A DNA stretch of 64,000 bases from Demequina sp. NBRC 110053 (GCF_002090095.1 NZ_BBRJ01000002.1:1364817-1428816); one strand, 5' to 3'; positions 8,172 to 17,193 are shown, counted from the first letter of the stretch. Notes: generated from the letters alone by a model not told the origin. Translations and numbers: made by a program.

Positions 8172-10769
8172 CTACTCGTTCGCGGCGGACTGGCCGTCGG
8201 GGCCGGCGCCGGACGAGCCCTCGGCGCGCGGCACGTCAGCGCCCTCGGCCTCGGAGCGGCCGCCGACGCGGACCTCGGGCTCGTCGGTGATGGGCTCGCC
8301 CACCACGTCGTCGCGATCGATGCCCTCGAAGGTGAACTCGCCCAGGATGCCCTCGCCCTGAGCGTCCACGCGGACGATCTGGCCTGAGGTGACCTCGCCG
8401 AAGAGGATCTTCTCCGACAGCGGGTCCTCGATCTCACGCTGGAGCGCGCGACGCAGCGGTCGCGCTCCGAGCACGGGGTCGTATCCCTTCTCCGCGAGGA
8501 GCTTCTTGGCCGCCTCGGTGAGCTCGATGCCCATGTCCTTGTCCTGCATGCGCTCGTCGAGGCGCGCGACCATGAGATCGACGATCTCGATGATCTCCTC
8601 CTGCGTGAGCTGGGGGAACACCACGACGTTGTCGACACGGTTGAGGAACTCGGGCTTGAAGTGCTCCTTGAGCTTGCCGTTGACGAGCTTGACCATGTCC
8701 TCGTACGAGTGGCCGGTCTCGGTCACCATCGAGAAACCGGTGGCCTGGCGCTTGGAGATCGCGTCCGCGCCCAGGTTCGTGGTCATGATGATGATCGTGT
8801 TCTTGAAGTTGACCTCACGGCCCTGGGCATCGGTCAGCTTGCCGTCCTCCAGGATCTGGAGAAGCGAGTTGAAGATGTCCGGGTGGGCCTTCTCGACCTC
8901 GTCGAACAGCACCACGGAGAACGGCTTGCGACGCACCTTCTCGGTGAGCTGGCCGCCCTCCTCGAAGCCCACGTAGCCGGGGGGCGCTCCGAACAGTCGC
9001 GCGACCGTGTGCTTCTCGCCGTACTCGGACATGTCGAGCGAGATCAGCGAGTCCTCATCGCCGAACAGGAACTCCGCGAGCGCCTTGGCGAGCTCGGTCT
9101 TTCCCACGCCGGTGGGCCCGGCGAAGATGAACGAGCCGCCGGGACGCTTCGGGTCCTTGAGGCCGGCACGGGTGCGGCGCATGGACTGCGCGAGCACCTT
9201 GATGGCCTGCTCCTGGCCGATGACCCGCTTGTGCAGCTCGGACTCCATCTGCAGCAGGCGGCTGGACTCGTCGGAGGACACGCGGGTGACCGGCACGCCG
9301 GTCGACATCGCGAGCACCTCCGCGATCAGGTCCTCGTCCACGACCGCGGCCACGTCGAGGTCGCCCGACTTCCAGGCCTCCTCCTTCGACGCGCGCTCCT
9401 CGGACAGGCGACGCTCGACGTCGCGCAGCGAGGCGGCCTTCTCGAAGTCCTGCTCGTCGATCGCCGACTCCTTGTCGCGGCGGACGTTGGCGATCTTGTC
9501 GTCCAGGTCGCGCAGCTCGGGAGGCGAGGTCATCCGGCGGATGCGCAGGCGCGCTCCCGCCTCGTCGATGAGGTCGATCGCCTTGTCCGGCAGGAAGCGG
9601 TCGGAGATGTAGCGGTCGGCCATCTGCGCGGCGGCCACGATGGCGTCGTCTGTGATGGTGACGCGGTGGAACGCCTCGTAGCGATCGCGCAGTCCCTTGA
9701 GGATCTCGATCGCGTGGCTCAGCTCCGGCTCCGGCACCTGGATGGGCTGGAAGCGGCGCTCGAGCGCGGGGTCCTTCTCGACGTGCTTGCGGTACTCATC
9801 CAGCGTGGTCGCGCCGATGGTCTGCAGCTCGCCGCGCGCCAGCATGGGCTTGAGGATCGACGCGGCGTCGATGGCGCCCTCGGCGGCACCCGCACCCACG
9901 AGGGTGTGGATCTCGTCGATGAACAGGATGATGTCGCCGCGGGTGCGGATCTCCTTGAGGACCTTCTTGAGGCGCTCCTCGAAGTCTCCGCGGTAGCGCG
10001 ATCCGGCCACGAGCGAGCCCAGGTCCAGCGTGTAGAGGTGCTTGTCCTTGAGCGTCTCGGGCACGTCGCCGCGCACGATCGCCTGGGCGAGGCCCTCGAC
10101 CACGGCGGTCTTGCCCACGCCGGGCTCGCCGATCAGCACGGGGTTGTTCTTGGTGCGGCGCGACAGGACCTGCATCACGCGCTCCATGATCATCTCGCGC
10201 CCCACGACGGGGTCGAGCTTGCCCTCTCGTGCGGCCTGCGTGTAGTTGCGGCCGAACTGGTCGAGCACCGTCGATCCGGCCGGCGTGCCCTCCTGGGGTC
10301 CGCCGCCGCCCGCGGTCGCGGGCTCCTTGCCCTCGTAGCCGCTCAGCAGCTGGATGACCTGCTGGCGCACGCCGCCCAGGTCCGCGCCCAGCTTGCCGAG
10401 CACCTGCGCCGCCACGCCCTCGCCCTCGCGGATGAGGCCCAGCAGGATGTGCTCCGTGCCGATGTAGTTGTGGCCCAGCTGCAGCGCCTCGCGCAGCGAC
10501 AGCTCGAGCACCTTCTTCGCGCGGGGAGTGAAGGGGATGTGGCCGGACGGAGCGTGCGATCCCTCGCCGATGATCTCCTGGACCTGCTCGCGCACGCCGT
10601 TCAGGGAGATGTCCATGGCCTCCAGGGCCTTCGCGGCGACTCCCTCGCCCTCGCGGACAAGGCCGAGCAGGATGTGCTCCGTCCCGATGTAGTTGTGGTT
10701 GAGCATGCGCGCCTCTTCCTGCGCGAGCACCACCACACGTCGGGCTCGATCGGTGAACCGTTCGAACAT
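8172..10769 (-). CDS. clpC: ClpC ATPase, unfoldase of the Clp protease
   Basis: AAA+ class I Clp/Hsp100 that unfolds substrates for ClpP. It starts [13 protein letters not shown] with two Clp-N repeats, each containing a [12 protein letters not shown] motif. Next come NBD1 (Walker [14 protein letters not shown], about residue 215), a UVR-type middle segment [19 protein letters not shown] (about 430-450), NBD2 (Walker [13 protein letters not shown], about 560) and a D2-small domain ending [18 protein letters not shown]. 865 aa, with an acidic/Gly-rich tail. An AGGAGG ribosome site sits 5 nt before the ATG. A ClgR-like operator lies upstream. Confidence 0.97.
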   Translation of the reverse strand: MFERFTDRARRVVVLAQEEARMLNHNYIGTEHILLGLVREGEGVAAKALEAMDISLNGVREQVQEIIGEGSHAPSGHIPFTPRAKKVLELSLREALQLGHNYIGTEHILLGLIREGEGVAAQVLGKLGADLGGVRQQVIQLLSGYEGKEPATAGGGGPQEGTPAGSTVLDQFGRNYTQAAREGKLDPVVGREMIMERVMQVLSRRTKNNPVLIGEPGVGKTAVVEGLAQAIVRGDVPETLKDKHLYTLDLGSLVAGSRYRGDFEERLKKVLKEIRTRGDIILFIDEIHTLVGAGAAEGAIDAASILKPMLARGELQTIGATTLDEYRKHVEKDPALERRFQPIQVPEPELSHAIEILKGLRDRYEAFHRVTITDDAIVAAAQMADRYISDRFLPDKAIDLIDEAGARLRIRRMTSPPELRDLDDKIANVRRDKESAIDEQDFEKAASLRDVERRLSEERASKEEAWKSGDLDVAAVVDEDLIAEVLAMSTGVPVTRVSSDESSRLLQMESELHKRVIGQEQAIKVLAQSMRRTRAGLKDPKRPGGSFIFAGPTGVGKTELAKALAEFLFGDEDSLISLDMSEYGEKHTVARLFGAPPGYVGFEEGGQLTEKVRRKPFSVVLFDEVEKAHPDIFNSLLQILEDGKLTDAQGREVNFKNTIIIMTTNLGADAISKRQATGFSMVTETGHSYEDMVKLVNGKLKEHFKPEFLNRVDNVVVFPQLTQEEIIEIVDLMVARLDERMQDKDMGIELTEAAKKLLAEKGYDPVLGARPLRRALQREIEDPLSEKILFGEVTSGQIVRVDAQGEGILGEFTFEGIDRDDVVGEPITDEPEVRVGGRSEAEGADVPRAEGSSGAGPDGQSAANE

Positions 10770-10834
10770 TGCATCCTCCTGTTTCTCGTCCGGCCGGGGC
10801 CGGGGTCGCCGCAGTCACCTGTGGCATTGGATCC

Positions 10835-10840
10835 AGGCTA
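10835..10840 (-). promoter_or_regulatory. candidate -10 box of clpC promoter
   Basis: TAGCCT on the minus strand about 65 bp before the clpC ATG. The ClgR-like site lies 28 bp upstream of it, a plausible activator position. Confidence 0.4.
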
Positions 10841-10868
10841 ACTACGGGAGGGCGGTGCTCATGCCCAT

Positions 10869-10882
10869 GTTCGCCAGGGGCG
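10869..10882 (-). promoter_or_regulatory. candidate ClgR operator upstream of clpC
   Basis: The sequence is GTTCGC-N5-GCG, the published spacing and half sites of the actinobacterial clp-gene regulator ClgR. It lies about 100 bp upstream of clpC, upstream of the likely -10 box. clgR itself is not in the window. Confidence 0.5.
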
Positions 10883-10956
10883 TGACAGGTGTGACATTGC
10901 CGTGACACGGCGCCGATGCGCGGGCTGGGCCGAGCGCCGCCGTCACCGCGCGGTTG

Positions 10957-11010
10957 CCATATCGACAGTCGTTGCGTATCGTTTCTCGATAACAACGAAA
11001 AACGATATGG
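10957..11010 (+). promoter_or_regulatory. operator/promoter of the DUF2975-XRE pair with four TATCG/CGATA half sites
   Basis: A perfect inverted repeat TATCG-N5-CGATA (10977-10991) sits inside a wider pair CCATATCG (10957-10964) and CGATATGG (11003-11010). TATCGT can also serve as a -10 box, so binding would occlude the promoter. The AT-rich block stands out from its GC-rich surroundings. Autorepression by the downstream XRE protein is inferred. Confidence 0.5.
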
Positions 11011-11018
11011 AGGATGCC

Positions 11019-11627
11019 ATGGGAGACACCCCACAGCTCGACCGTTCCGATCGGATCGGCATGTACCTGTCCATCGGCATGGCGTGCACAGGCGCGGTCG
11101 TGGCGATCACCTCGGCGGTCGAGCGGCTCCGGGAGGTCGCCGCCGACGGGCCCGTTCCCGTGACCGTTCCGCTGAACGGCGAGTCGGCCGCGCTGCCTCT
11201 CGGACCAGACGGCTCCCCGGTCGATGCCGTCGTCGAGACCGCCACGGTGGAGGTCGGCGACCCTGCCGCCGCGACGCTCTTCGCTCTCTACGCCCAGCCT
11301 GTCTGGCAGGCCCTCGTGGTCATCGCGGGCCTGGCAGCCGCAGTCCTGTTCTTCGCACGCCTTGCAAGCGGGCGCGCCTTCACGCGAGGCGCCGCGCGGC
11401 TCGCGTACGTCGCGGCCGCGATCGTCGGCGTCGGATGGCTCGGCTCGTCGATCCTCACGAACATGACCACCAACGGCGCGATGGCAGCGATCAGCGACCA
11501 CACGTATGGATCGACGACCTTCGAGATCAGCCTGGTTCCCGTGCTCGCCATCCTGCTCATCGGGGCGGTCGGCGCGGCGCTGCAGATCGGCGAGCGCCTT
11601 CAGCGCGACACCGAGGGCCTCGTATGA
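11019..11627 (+). CDS. DUF2975-like multi-pass membrane protein
   Basis: Start chosen at the ATG with GGAGGA just upstream (202 aa); an earlier in-frame ATG at 11007 has no ribosome site. Four hydrophobic segments: about 12-34, 90-112, 122-145 and 168-190, with a small extracytoplasmic loop between the first two. Arrangement and the partner gene match the widespread DUF2975 membrane protein plus XRE regulator pair. The stop codon overlaps the regulator start as ATGA, so translation is probably coupled. Function of the family is not established. Confidence 0.75.
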   Translation: MGDTPQLDRSDRIGMYLSIGMACTGAVVAITSAVERLREVAADGPVPVTVPLNGESAALPLGPDGSPVDAVVETATVEVGDPAAATLFALYAQPVWQALVVIAGLAAAVLFFARLASGRAFTRGAARLAYVAAAIVGVGWLGSSILTNMTTNGAMAAISDHTYGSTTFEISLVPVLAILLIGAVGAALQIGERLQRDTEGLV

Positions 11628-11860
11628 GCCCCGCGGGCACCCCCGATGAGGGCGCTGGCATCCACTGTCGCCTCGACGAGCTGCTCGAGGCGCGCGACAT
11701 GACCCTCACGGCCCTGAGCGAGGCCGTCGGGGTGTCGGTGGTGAACCTGAGCGTGCTCAAGAACGACCGCGCCAAGGCGATCCGCTACTCGACGCTGGCG
11801 GCGATCTGCGAGGCGCTCGACTGCGAGGTGGGCGATCTGCTCGTGCGGGCCGAACGCTGA
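11624..11860 (+). CDS. XRE (Cro/C1-type) transcriptional regulator
   Basis: 78-aa one-domain DNA-binding protein. The HTH_3 helix-turn-helix spans about residues 15-70 (LDELLEARDMTLTALSEAVG, then VSVVNLSVLKND and STLAAICEALDCEVGDLL), typical of the YozG-like regulators paired with DUF2975 proteins. The ATG overlaps the upstream stop (ATGA). It is likely to bind the TATCG/CGATA inverted repeats in front of the operon. Convergent with dtd; the 113-bp gap contains no clear terminator. Confidence 0.85.
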   Translation: MSPAGTPDEGAGIHCRLDELLEARDMTLTALSEAVGVSVVNLSVLKNDRAKAIRYSTLAAICEALDCEVGDLLVRAER

Positions 11861-11973
11861 TGAGGGCGTGATCGCGAGAGCCTCCATCAGAAAGGCGCCG
11901 GCGGAGCGGCCCGAGGGCGAGTTCGCGCAGACGTCCCTCGTGAGCGTACGCGCGCTGCGTCCGACGGCCGCCC

Positions 11974-12399
11974 CTACGCCTCCACGAGGATCGTCATGGG
12001 CCCGTCGTTCACGAGCGACACGTCCATCATCGCCCCGAACACGCCGGTTCCCACCGTCAGCCCGCGTGCCCGCAACGCTTCGACCACCGCGTCCACCAGG
12101 GGCTCGGCCACGGGCCCCGGCGCCGCGCCGTTCCACGACGGGCGCCGGCCCTTGCGCACGTCCGCGTACAGCGTGAACTGCGACACCACGATGACGGGAG
12201 CATCGACGTCCGCCGCCGACCTCTCGTCGTCGAGGATCCGCAGCTCGGCGATCTTCCGAGCGATCGTCTCGACCTGGGCGGCGCCGTCGTCGTGGGTGGC
12301 TCCCACGAGGGCCACGATCCCCTGGCGGTCGAACGCGGCCGTCACCCGGCCGTCGACCGTCACCGAGGCGCGCGATGCGCGCTGAAGCACCGCCCGCAT
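11974..12399 (-). CDS. dtd: D-aminoacyl-tRNA deacylase
   Basis: Hydrolyses D-amino acids (and glycine mischarged on tRNA-Ala) from tRNA. 141 aa. Starts [17 protein letters not shown] and holds both catalytic motifs of the family: SQFTLYAD (about 79-86) and the Gly-cisPro motif NDGPMT (about 131-136). The start is the ATG at 12399, 7 bp downstream of the preceding gene, so the two are probably cotranscribed. Confidence 0.95.
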   Translation of the reverse strand: MRAVLQRASRASVTVDGRVTAAFDRQGIVALVGATHDDGAAQVETIARKIAELRILDDERSAADVDAPVIVVSQFTLYADVRKGRRPSWNGAAPGPVAEPLVDAVVEALRARGLTVGTGVFGAMMDVSLVNDGPMTILVEA

Positions 12400-12406
12400 C
12401 GGCGCC

Positions 12407-12769
12407 CTACCAGCCGCCGTTCGCGCGATTGCCCCGCCCGCCCGAGCCGTAGTTGCTGCCGCGCACCTTGGGTCGCACCTCGACGAAGTAGTAGATGACG
12501 ACGGCGATGGCGGCGATGCCCAGGAGGCCGATCGCGCCGCCTCCCATGAACCCGAACAGGTTGGGGCCGAAGGGCAGCGGAGGCATCGACACGAAGGCGA
12601 TGACCGCCGCGACACCCATGATGATGAGCCACACCGTCTTGGTCTGCTTGCCGGCGTTCGTGAACGCCGAGTCCGGGTACTTGAACGCATCCACGAGCCC
12701 CCACACCGCGCCGACGAGCGCGGCGGCGGAGATCAGCCAGATGATGAGGGCTTGCAGGAAACCGAACAC
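12407..12769 (-). CDS. DUF2516-like membrane protein
   Basis: 120 aa from a GTG start with AAGGA nearby; longer frames upstream lack support. Three hydrophobic stretches (about residues 2-22, 42-58 and 65-92) and a short Gly/Asn/Arg-rich tail. Motif [20 protein letters not shown] between the first two helices is typical of the actinobacterial DUF2516 family. Function unknown. Just upstream of dtd in the same direction. Confidence 0.75.
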   Translation of the reverse strand: MFGFLQALIIWLISAAALVGAVWGLVDAFKYPDSAFTNAGKQTKTVWLIIMGVAAVIAFVSMPPLPFGPNLFGFMGGGAIGLLGIAAIAVVIYYFVEVRPKVRGSNYGSGGRGNRANGGW

Positions 12770-12803
12770 GAACGAGGTCCTTTGGGAGAGCGGGCGGTGC
12801 GGG

Positions 12804-13235
12804 CTAGGCCAGTCTAGGCGGCACCACTGTGAGTCCCTCGGCGCGGCCGGCGTCAGCGAGCCGGCGGTCCCAGGCCGCGAACAGGGGGCGCGCACTTCCG
12901 AGAAGCAGCGCGCTCGCGAGGTGGATCGCGTCGCCGGCCCGCAGCGGCCTGCGGTCCGCGAGGTCTCCGGCGTGCTGAGCGAGCTCCGGCGTCACCTCGA
13001 CCAAGGCGAGCGACGGCGCGAGCTCCTTCCAGCGGTCCCGCGCCTGCGCCGCGGGGGCGGCGTCGATGCGGCCGATGCGCTCCGCGGCGGCCAGCACCGA
13101 CCGCACCTCGGCGTCTGCGATGCGGGAGGTGACCAGCGCATCGGCGTGCTTCCACAGCCCGACGGCGAGGGGCGTGCCGGTCTCGAGCACGCACAGTTTC
13201 ACGAGCGCCGAGGTGTCGAGATAGACGACGGCCAC
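12804..13235 (-). CDS. PIN-domain toxin, VapC-type
   Basis: Putative metal-dependent ribonuclease toxin, 143 aa. Starts MAVVYLDTSALVKL with the first acidic residue Asp7. Further acidic positions lie in ADAEVRSVL (Glu about 43) and GDAIHLASA (Asp about 101), and AAWDRRL supplies the C-terminal Asp. This set forms the PIN active site. GTG start. Its frame follows the antitoxin by 3 bp, the usual toxin-antitoxin order. RNA target unknown. Confidence 0.9.
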   Translation of the reverse strand: MAVVYLDTSALVKLCVLETGTPLAVGLWKHADALVTSRIADAEVRSVLAAAERIGRIDAAPAAQARDRWKELAPSLALVEVTPELAQHAGDLADRRPLRAGDAIHLASALLLGSARPLFAAWDRRLADAGRAEGLTVVPPRLA

Positions 13236-13238
13236 TGG

Positions 13239-13499
13239 CTACCTCCGCATGCGGCCGAGCAGGCTCGACAGCGCATCCTTGGCGGCCTCGGCCTGCGGTA
13301 GCCGGGGTACGGCGCGGGACTCGGCGGGCGGGGTGATGAGCCCCTCGGCCTCGAGCCGCGCAAGCAGCTCGGCGGACTCGACCCCCGTGATGCGCGCGAC
13401 CGGGACGCCGCGCTCGGTGATGATGACGGACTCGCCGTCCTTGGCGGCGTCGAGCGCCTTCGACAGGCCCTTCCGCAGCTCCGCGACTGAGATCTCCAC
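13239..13499 (-). CDS. Phd/YefM-family antitoxin of the PIN toxin
   Basis: Short AbrB/Phd-like DNA-binding N-terminus (VEISVAELRKGLSKALDAAK) with the Phd motif VIITERGVPVARI, and a C-terminal helix rich in Ala/Leu/Arg that would wrap the toxin. Start placed at the GTG at 13499 (86 aa), because a TACGGT box ends 7 nt before it. A GTG 9 nt upstream (13508, 89 aa) with AGGAG close by is the alternative. The antitoxin precedes the toxin and probably represses the pair. Confidence 0.85.
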   Translation of the reverse strand: MEISVAELRKGLSKALDAAKDGESVIITERGVPVARITGVESAELLARLEAEGLITPPAESRAVPRLPQAEAAKDALSSLLGRMRR

Positions 13500-13506
13500 G
13501 CCTGCC

Positions 13507-13512
13507 ACCGTA
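13507..13512 (-). promoter_or_regulatory. -10 box of leaderless antitoxin promoter
   Basis: TACGGT with 7 nt to the GTG at 13499. It overlaps the alternative GTG at 13508, so the two starts exclude each other if the transcript is leaderless. Confidence 0.4.
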
Positions 13513-13607
13513 CTCCTGCGGGCCGGACGGCGGTCGGTGGCGCGCCTGCGTGACCGCGACGCGTCACTGCACAGCGCCGATGCGCTGGCTGGCTGGGGCG
13601 CTGCCGC

Positions 13608-14756
13608 TCAGTCCGGGAGGTCGCCGCCGTCGGCGGCGCAGCCCTTGCCCATCAGCAGGCCCTTCATGGTGGGGCCGGGCTTGGGCGGGCGATCCGCCGA
13701 GAATCCGTCGGCGTTCACGATGAGCTCCTGGCTTGCCGCGAGCGGGCCGCCGTCGGAGGGGACGGTGAGCACGGTCGACGGGTCGACCGAGCGCTTCAGC
13801 ACGGCGAGGGCGATGGGCCCGAGCTCGTGGTGACGCGCGACGGACGTCACCCGTCCCACCTGCTGGGCGTCGTCGCCGTCGCCCTTCATGACGGGCGCGC
13901 CCGGCTCGGGCAGCGCGTGCCCGGAGCCGTCGAGATGCAGCATGGTGAGCCGGCGCGGGGGTCGACCAACGTTGTGGACCTTCGCGACGGTCTCCTGGCC
14001 GCGGTAGCAGCCCTTGTGCAGATGCACGGCCGTCCGCAGCCAGTCGAGCTCGTGCGGGAGGGAGTGGTCGTCGACCTCGCGACTCGCGCGGGGACGGTGT
14101 GCCTCGATGCGCGCGGCCTCCGTCGCCCACGTCCCCACGAGCGTCCAGCCCGCGTCGACGCGAGCGTCGATCGCGGCCTCGAGCTCGACGCGGGGGACGA
14201 GCACCAGCCGCCATGCTCGCTCGGCGCCGGGGTGCGGCTCCTCGGGCGAGGCCGCGTAGGTGGTGCCCCCGGCCACGATGCCGGGCCACGGGTCGACCCA
14301 GGTCACGGGCTCGCCTGGCGCGGCGGGTGCGCCGACGGCCTCGCCCACGGCGGCCCAGGTCTCGGTGGCATCGGCGACCTCGACGCGCAGCATGAAGCGC
14401 ATGCGGTCGAGGAACAACGCGAGCGCGGGGGCCGACTCGGAGATCAGCCACGCGGTCTCGCCGTCGTCGACGATGCCGGCCACGTGCTCGATGCGACCCT
14501 GCGGCGACAGGACCATCAGCTCGCTCGACTCGCCTGGAGCCAGCGTCGCGACCTGCTGAGTGGTCAGCGAGTCGAGCCACGACAGCCGGTCGGGGCCCGT
14601 CACGGTCACGATGCCGAGGTGGGACTGGTCCGACACGGCACGGCCGGCCGCGAGCGCGCGCTGCTCCGCCGTGGGATCGCCGTAATGCCACGCGACGCCG
14701 GAGTCGGCGCCGGTGTCATCGACGGCGCCTGGTCGGGTCAGCAGGGGGGAGGTCAT
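13608..14756 (-). CDS. ygfZ: YgfZ/GcvT-domain folate-binding protein
   Basis: Tetrahydrofolate-binding helper of Fe-S protein maintenance, related to the T-protein of glycine cleavage but not an aminomethyltransferase. 382 aa. The diagnostic KGCYRGQE motif is at about residues 247-254; the N-terminal part reads ALAAGRAVSDQSHLGIVTVTG and TTQQVATL. Follows the nitrobindin-like gene by 39 bp in the same direction. The start codon has no strong ribosome site. Confidence 0.9.
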   Translation of the reverse strand: MTSPLLTRPGAVDDTGADSGVAWHYGDPTAEQRALAAGRAVSDQSHLGIVTVTGPDRLSWLDSLTTQQVATLAPGESSELMVLSPQGRIEHVAGIVDDGETAWLISESAPALALFLDRMRFMLRVEVADATETWAAVGEAVGAPAAPGEPVTWVDPWPGIVAGGTTYAASPEEPHPGAERAWRLVLVPRVELEAAIDARVDAGWTLVGTWATEAARIEAHRPRASREVDDHSLPHELDWLRTAVHLHKGCYRGQETVAKVHNVGRPPRRLTMLHLDGSGHALPEPGAPVMKGDGDDAQQVGRVTSVARHHELGPIALAVLKRSVDPSTVLTVPSDGGPLAASQELIVNADGFSADRPPKPGPTMKGLLMGKGCAADGGDLPD

Positions 14757-14795
14757 GGCGGGGGAACGTCTCAGAGCCGAGGAGGATTCCGCGGG

Positions 14796-15332
14796 TCAGG
14801 CGTCCTCGACGCGGGACAGCTCGGCACTCATGTAGGACTGCAGCTCCTCGCCGAAAGCGGCGAGGTCCCAGGCCCACATGAGCTGGCCGCTGACGTTGCC
14901 GTACATGCGCGTCGCGCCGCGCACGCTCGGACCGGACTCGGTCGCCGCGGCGAAGCGCGTCGCAAGGTCGATGCGGCCGTTGCCGACGGCGCCCATGTAG
15001 CAGCTCAGCAGCCCAGAGGCGTCGGACAGCACCACCTCGACCGGGTGCTGGAAGTCCTGCAGCTCGACGCCGTCTGGCGTCTCGGGGGCCACGCGCCAGA
15101 AGCCCGACTCGACGGCCCACACCTGGCCGGACTCACCGTCTGGTCCCATGAGCGACGTGCTGGCCGAGTAGCTGAGATACGGGCCGCCGTCGTGGTCGAA
15201 CACCACCTCTTGGAGGATCTGCGCTCGCGGGACGCCGGGGTAGGCGACCTCGCCGTGGCCAGACCAGCGGCCCACGAGCCAGGCGAGCGGGTAGACCTCG
15301 GGAGCGAGGCCTTCAGGCAGCGTGAACGTCAC
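14796..15332 (-). CDS. nitrobindin-like heme-binding FABP-family protein
   Basis: 178 aa beta-barrel protein of the THAP4/nitrobindin group (DUF1794). The family motif LVGRWSGHGE is at about residues 18-27, with strands GFWRVAPE and ATRMYGNVSG further on. Start chosen at the GTG whose GTGA overlaps the stop of the upstream 36-codon gene, because homologues begin with a TFTLPEGLAPE-type N-terminus. Longer frames would extend into that small gene. Translation is probably coupled to it. Confidence 0.85.
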   Translation of the reverse strand: MTFTLPEGLAPEVYPLAWLVGRWSGHGEVAYPGVPRAQILQEVVFDHDGGPYLSYSASTSLMGPDGESGQVWAVESGFWRVAPETPDGVELQDFQHPVEVVLSDASGLLSCYMGAVGNGRIDLATRFAAATESGPSVRGATRMYGNVSGQLMWAWDLAAFGEELQSYMSAELSRVEDA

Positions 15333-15439
15333 CGGCGCGGGCTCTTCAGCAGTCGCCACAGGACCACGCCGGCGACCCACGTGGTCGCGGCGAAGGCCGC
15401 CACGATGAGGCCGATGAAGAAGAGCTCGAGTCCGGTCAT
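15329..15439 (-). CDS. 36-residue single-helix membrane protein
   Basis: Too short for most gene finders. Reads MTGLELFFIGLIVAA at the start, continues through a hydrophobic span to about residue 30, and ends LLKSPRR with a basic tail, so orientation is probably N-out/C-in. Its TGA overlaps the GTG of the nitrobindin-like gene (GTGA). A TAGGAT box lies 9 nt before the ATG. The one-helix layout, positive tail and exact stop/start overlap support a real gene; function unknown. Confidence 0.65.
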   Translation of the reverse strand: MTGLELFFIGLIVAAFAATTWVAGVVLWRLLKSPRR

Positions 15440-15477
15440 GATGTCTCGATCCTAACCCGGGTGGTCGTGCTCGACTC

Positions 15478-15918
15478 TCAGGCGGCGCGCGTCGTGGCGC
15501 GCTTGACGAGCAGGTAGATCTCGCAGCCCAGGCAGAAGCCGAAGACGGCGTTGAGGAAGGAGGCGACGGTCACGAGGCCGCCGAACACCCAGAAGCCCCA
15601 GTCGACACCGAGCAGGCCCAGCACGAGAGCGGCAGCGGACATCGCCAGACCCATCTGCTGCGCGAAGCGCGGCGGACGGAAGGACTCCGTCTCGGTGGGC
15701 GCGCCGATGCGCGGGCGGATGAGGGCCCTGAACACGGCCGACTGGAGCGACGCCTGCGGGCCGATGATCGCGCTCGGCAGGAACAGGGCGACGAGGATGG
15801 CCATCACGACGAGTCCCGCTGTCGAGGGCCCCAGCACGAGCGCGATGACCGCGACCGCGAGGGTCACCGCGGCGCCGAAACGGTATCCGCGCGGATCGAT
15901 CTGCACATCTTCAGCCAT
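15478..15918 (-). CDS. DUF4395 membrane protein
   Basis: 146 aa with four predicted helices in two hairpins (about 16-55 and 87-132). The C-terminal hairpin carries the family Cys pair in FGFCLGCEIYLL. DUF4395 genes are often next to thioredoxin-like genes, and here the thioredoxin precedes it by 26 bp in the same direction. This suggests a membrane redox pair, with electrons passed between the CSKC thioredoxin and the CLGC site (inference). Upstream in-frame codons are ignored because they run through the thioredoxin gene. Confidence 0.85.
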   Translation of the reverse strand: MAEDVQIDPRGYRFGAAVTLAVAVIALVLGPSTAGLVVMAILVALFLPSAIIGPQASLQSAVFRALIRPRIGAPTETESFRPPRFAQQMGLAMSAAALVLGLLGVDWGFWVFGGLVTVASFLNAVFGFCLGCEIYLLVKRATTRAA

Positions 15919-15944
15919 GGGGGGTCCCTCCTCGGGGGTCGATT

Positions 15945-16379
15945 CTAGATGGAGTAGCCGTCCGAGTGGGAGGACGCCTTCGCGAGGGCGTCCTCGGCCT
16001 GGGCCGCGGTGGGGGCGCCATCCATGCGCGCCACGATCGCGCCGTCGCTGTCTAGCACCACGGTGGTCGGAGTGCGCAGGATGTTGAGCTCGCGCGCGAG
16101 ATCCAGGCGCTCGGAGGCGTCGATCTCGATGTGCGTCACGTGGAGGTGCTCGTCCGCGACGGACCGCAGCAGCCGTGCGGTGCCGGGGCATTTCGAGCAC
16201 ATCGGCGTCGAGAACTGCACGAACGTGGCATGGGCCCCGCGGGGTGCGCCCAGCTGCTCAGGGGTCAGGCGCGGGGCCGCGTCGACCGAGCGGACGCGGC
16301 CCTGGCGGCGGTGCCACCACCAGTAGGCGGCCGTCGCCACCGCGAGGAGGGCGACGATCGCGATGACTCGCTCGAGCAT
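15945..16379 (-). CDS. membrane-anchored thioredoxin-like protein
   Basis: 144 aa. One N-terminal membrane helix (about 3-22, then basic HRRQGR) and a thioredoxin domain with redox motif CSKC (Cys61, Cys64) and a cis-Pro in LRTPTTVVLD. The CSKC pair differs from the classical CGPC. AGGAGG lies 4 nt before the ATG. It sits between a polytopic membrane gene upstream and DUF4395 downstream, all on the minus strand, and probably works with the DUF4395 Cys pair. Confidence 0.88.
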   Translation of the reverse strand: MLERVIAIVALLAVATAAYWWWHRRQGRVRSVDAAPRLTPEQLGAPRGAHATFVQFSTPMCSKCPGTARLLRSVADEHLHVTHIEIDASERLDLARELNILRTPTTVVLDSDGAIVARMDGAPTAAQAEDALAKASSHSDGYSI

Positions 16380-16429
16380 CGGCCCTCCTCAGATGGATGA
16401 AACGTCGGGCAACGCCGATCGCACGGCGC

Positions 16430-17164
16430 TCACCCGACCAGCAGGCGGCCGCCCAGATAGACCAGCGCTCCGGCGACCAGAACGGGCGTCACGGCGGATG
16501 CTATTCCCGCCCACACCGAATGGGGACGAGGCTCGCGCCGGTACAGCTCCGCGACGAGCACGACCGCCACGCCGGCGGCGACCCCGACGAGGATCCCGCC
16601 GTACCAGGTGATCGATTCGAACACGTAGCCGGTCGCGCCCCCTGATGCCGCGGCGAGCACGAGGGCGCCCACCGTGTTGACGGTGGCGTTGCGGGTGACG
16701 ACGGACGCGACGGCGGCGAGCGCGAGAGCGGCGGCGCCGGTGACGATGAGGTCCTCGTCGCCGGGAGTGCGGCTTGAGGCGACCCACGCGGCGCCGGCGG
16801 CCGCGATGGCCCCGCCAGCCGCCGTGGCGGCGACCGCGGTGACGGCGCGGCCCTGCGGGCTGGGAAGGAACACCTCGGCGACGAGGGCGGCCACCACGAT
16901 CGCGGCCACGGCCACCACCATGTAGCGGAGGTAGGGCTCCTGCCGACCGAGCACGACGGCGCCGAGCGCCAGCACCGACCCGCTCGCGACGATCGCCGTC
17001 GAGACCCAGCGTCGCGAGACCCGCGCGAGCACGGGCCACCCGACCGCGAACGCCGCCATGATCACGAGCGCCGAGAGTGCCAGATACCTGGTGCCCAGGA
17101 ACCCTCCGACGGCGATCACGGCCGCTGCCACAGCCGTGATCGTGGCCCGGGTGGTGGGATTCAT
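16430..17164 (-). CDS. polytopic membrane protein of unknown function
   Basis: 244 aa, very rich in Ala/Val/Gly, with about eight hydrophobic segments and short loops. No transporter signature seen. The only charged clusters are small loops such as RVSRRW, SSRTPGDED and LYRREPRPHS. First gene of a minus-strand run toward the thioredoxin and DUF4395 genes. A GACACT box sits 7 nt before the ATG, suggesting a leaderless transcript. Confidence 0.7.
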   Translation of the reverse strand: MNPTTRATITAVAAAVIAVGGFLGTRYLALSALVIMAAFAVGWPVLARVSRRWVSTAIVASGSVLALGAVVLGRQEPYLRYMVVAVAAIVVAALVAEVFLPSPQGRAVTAVAATAAGGAIAAAGAAWVASSRTPGDEDLIVTGAAALALAAVASVVTRNATVNTVGALVLAAASGGATGYVFESITWYGGILVGVAAGVAVVLVAELYRREPRPHSVWAGIASAVTPVLVAGALVYLGGRLLVG

Positions 17165-17171
17165 GGGGGTT

Positions 17172-17177
17172 AGTGTC
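17172..17177 (-). promoter_or_regulatory. -10-like box of leaderless promoter for the polytopic protein
   Basis: GACACT with 7 nt to the ATG at 17164, diverging from the glnR promoter. Confidence 0.4.
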
Positions 17178-17193
17178 TCACCTGTGTCGCCGC

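Noticed and set aside
8661..10841. 726-codon plus-strand open frame antisense to clpC
   Set aside because: It mirrors the clpC codons, has no start signal and low-complexity His/Leu/Asp/Arg-rich composition; a typical high-GC shadow frame.
12407..12895. longer 162-codon reading of the DUF2516-like gene
   Set aside because: The extra N-terminus is Arg/Pro-rich, lacks start signals and overlaps the likely promoter; the shorter GTG start matches the family.
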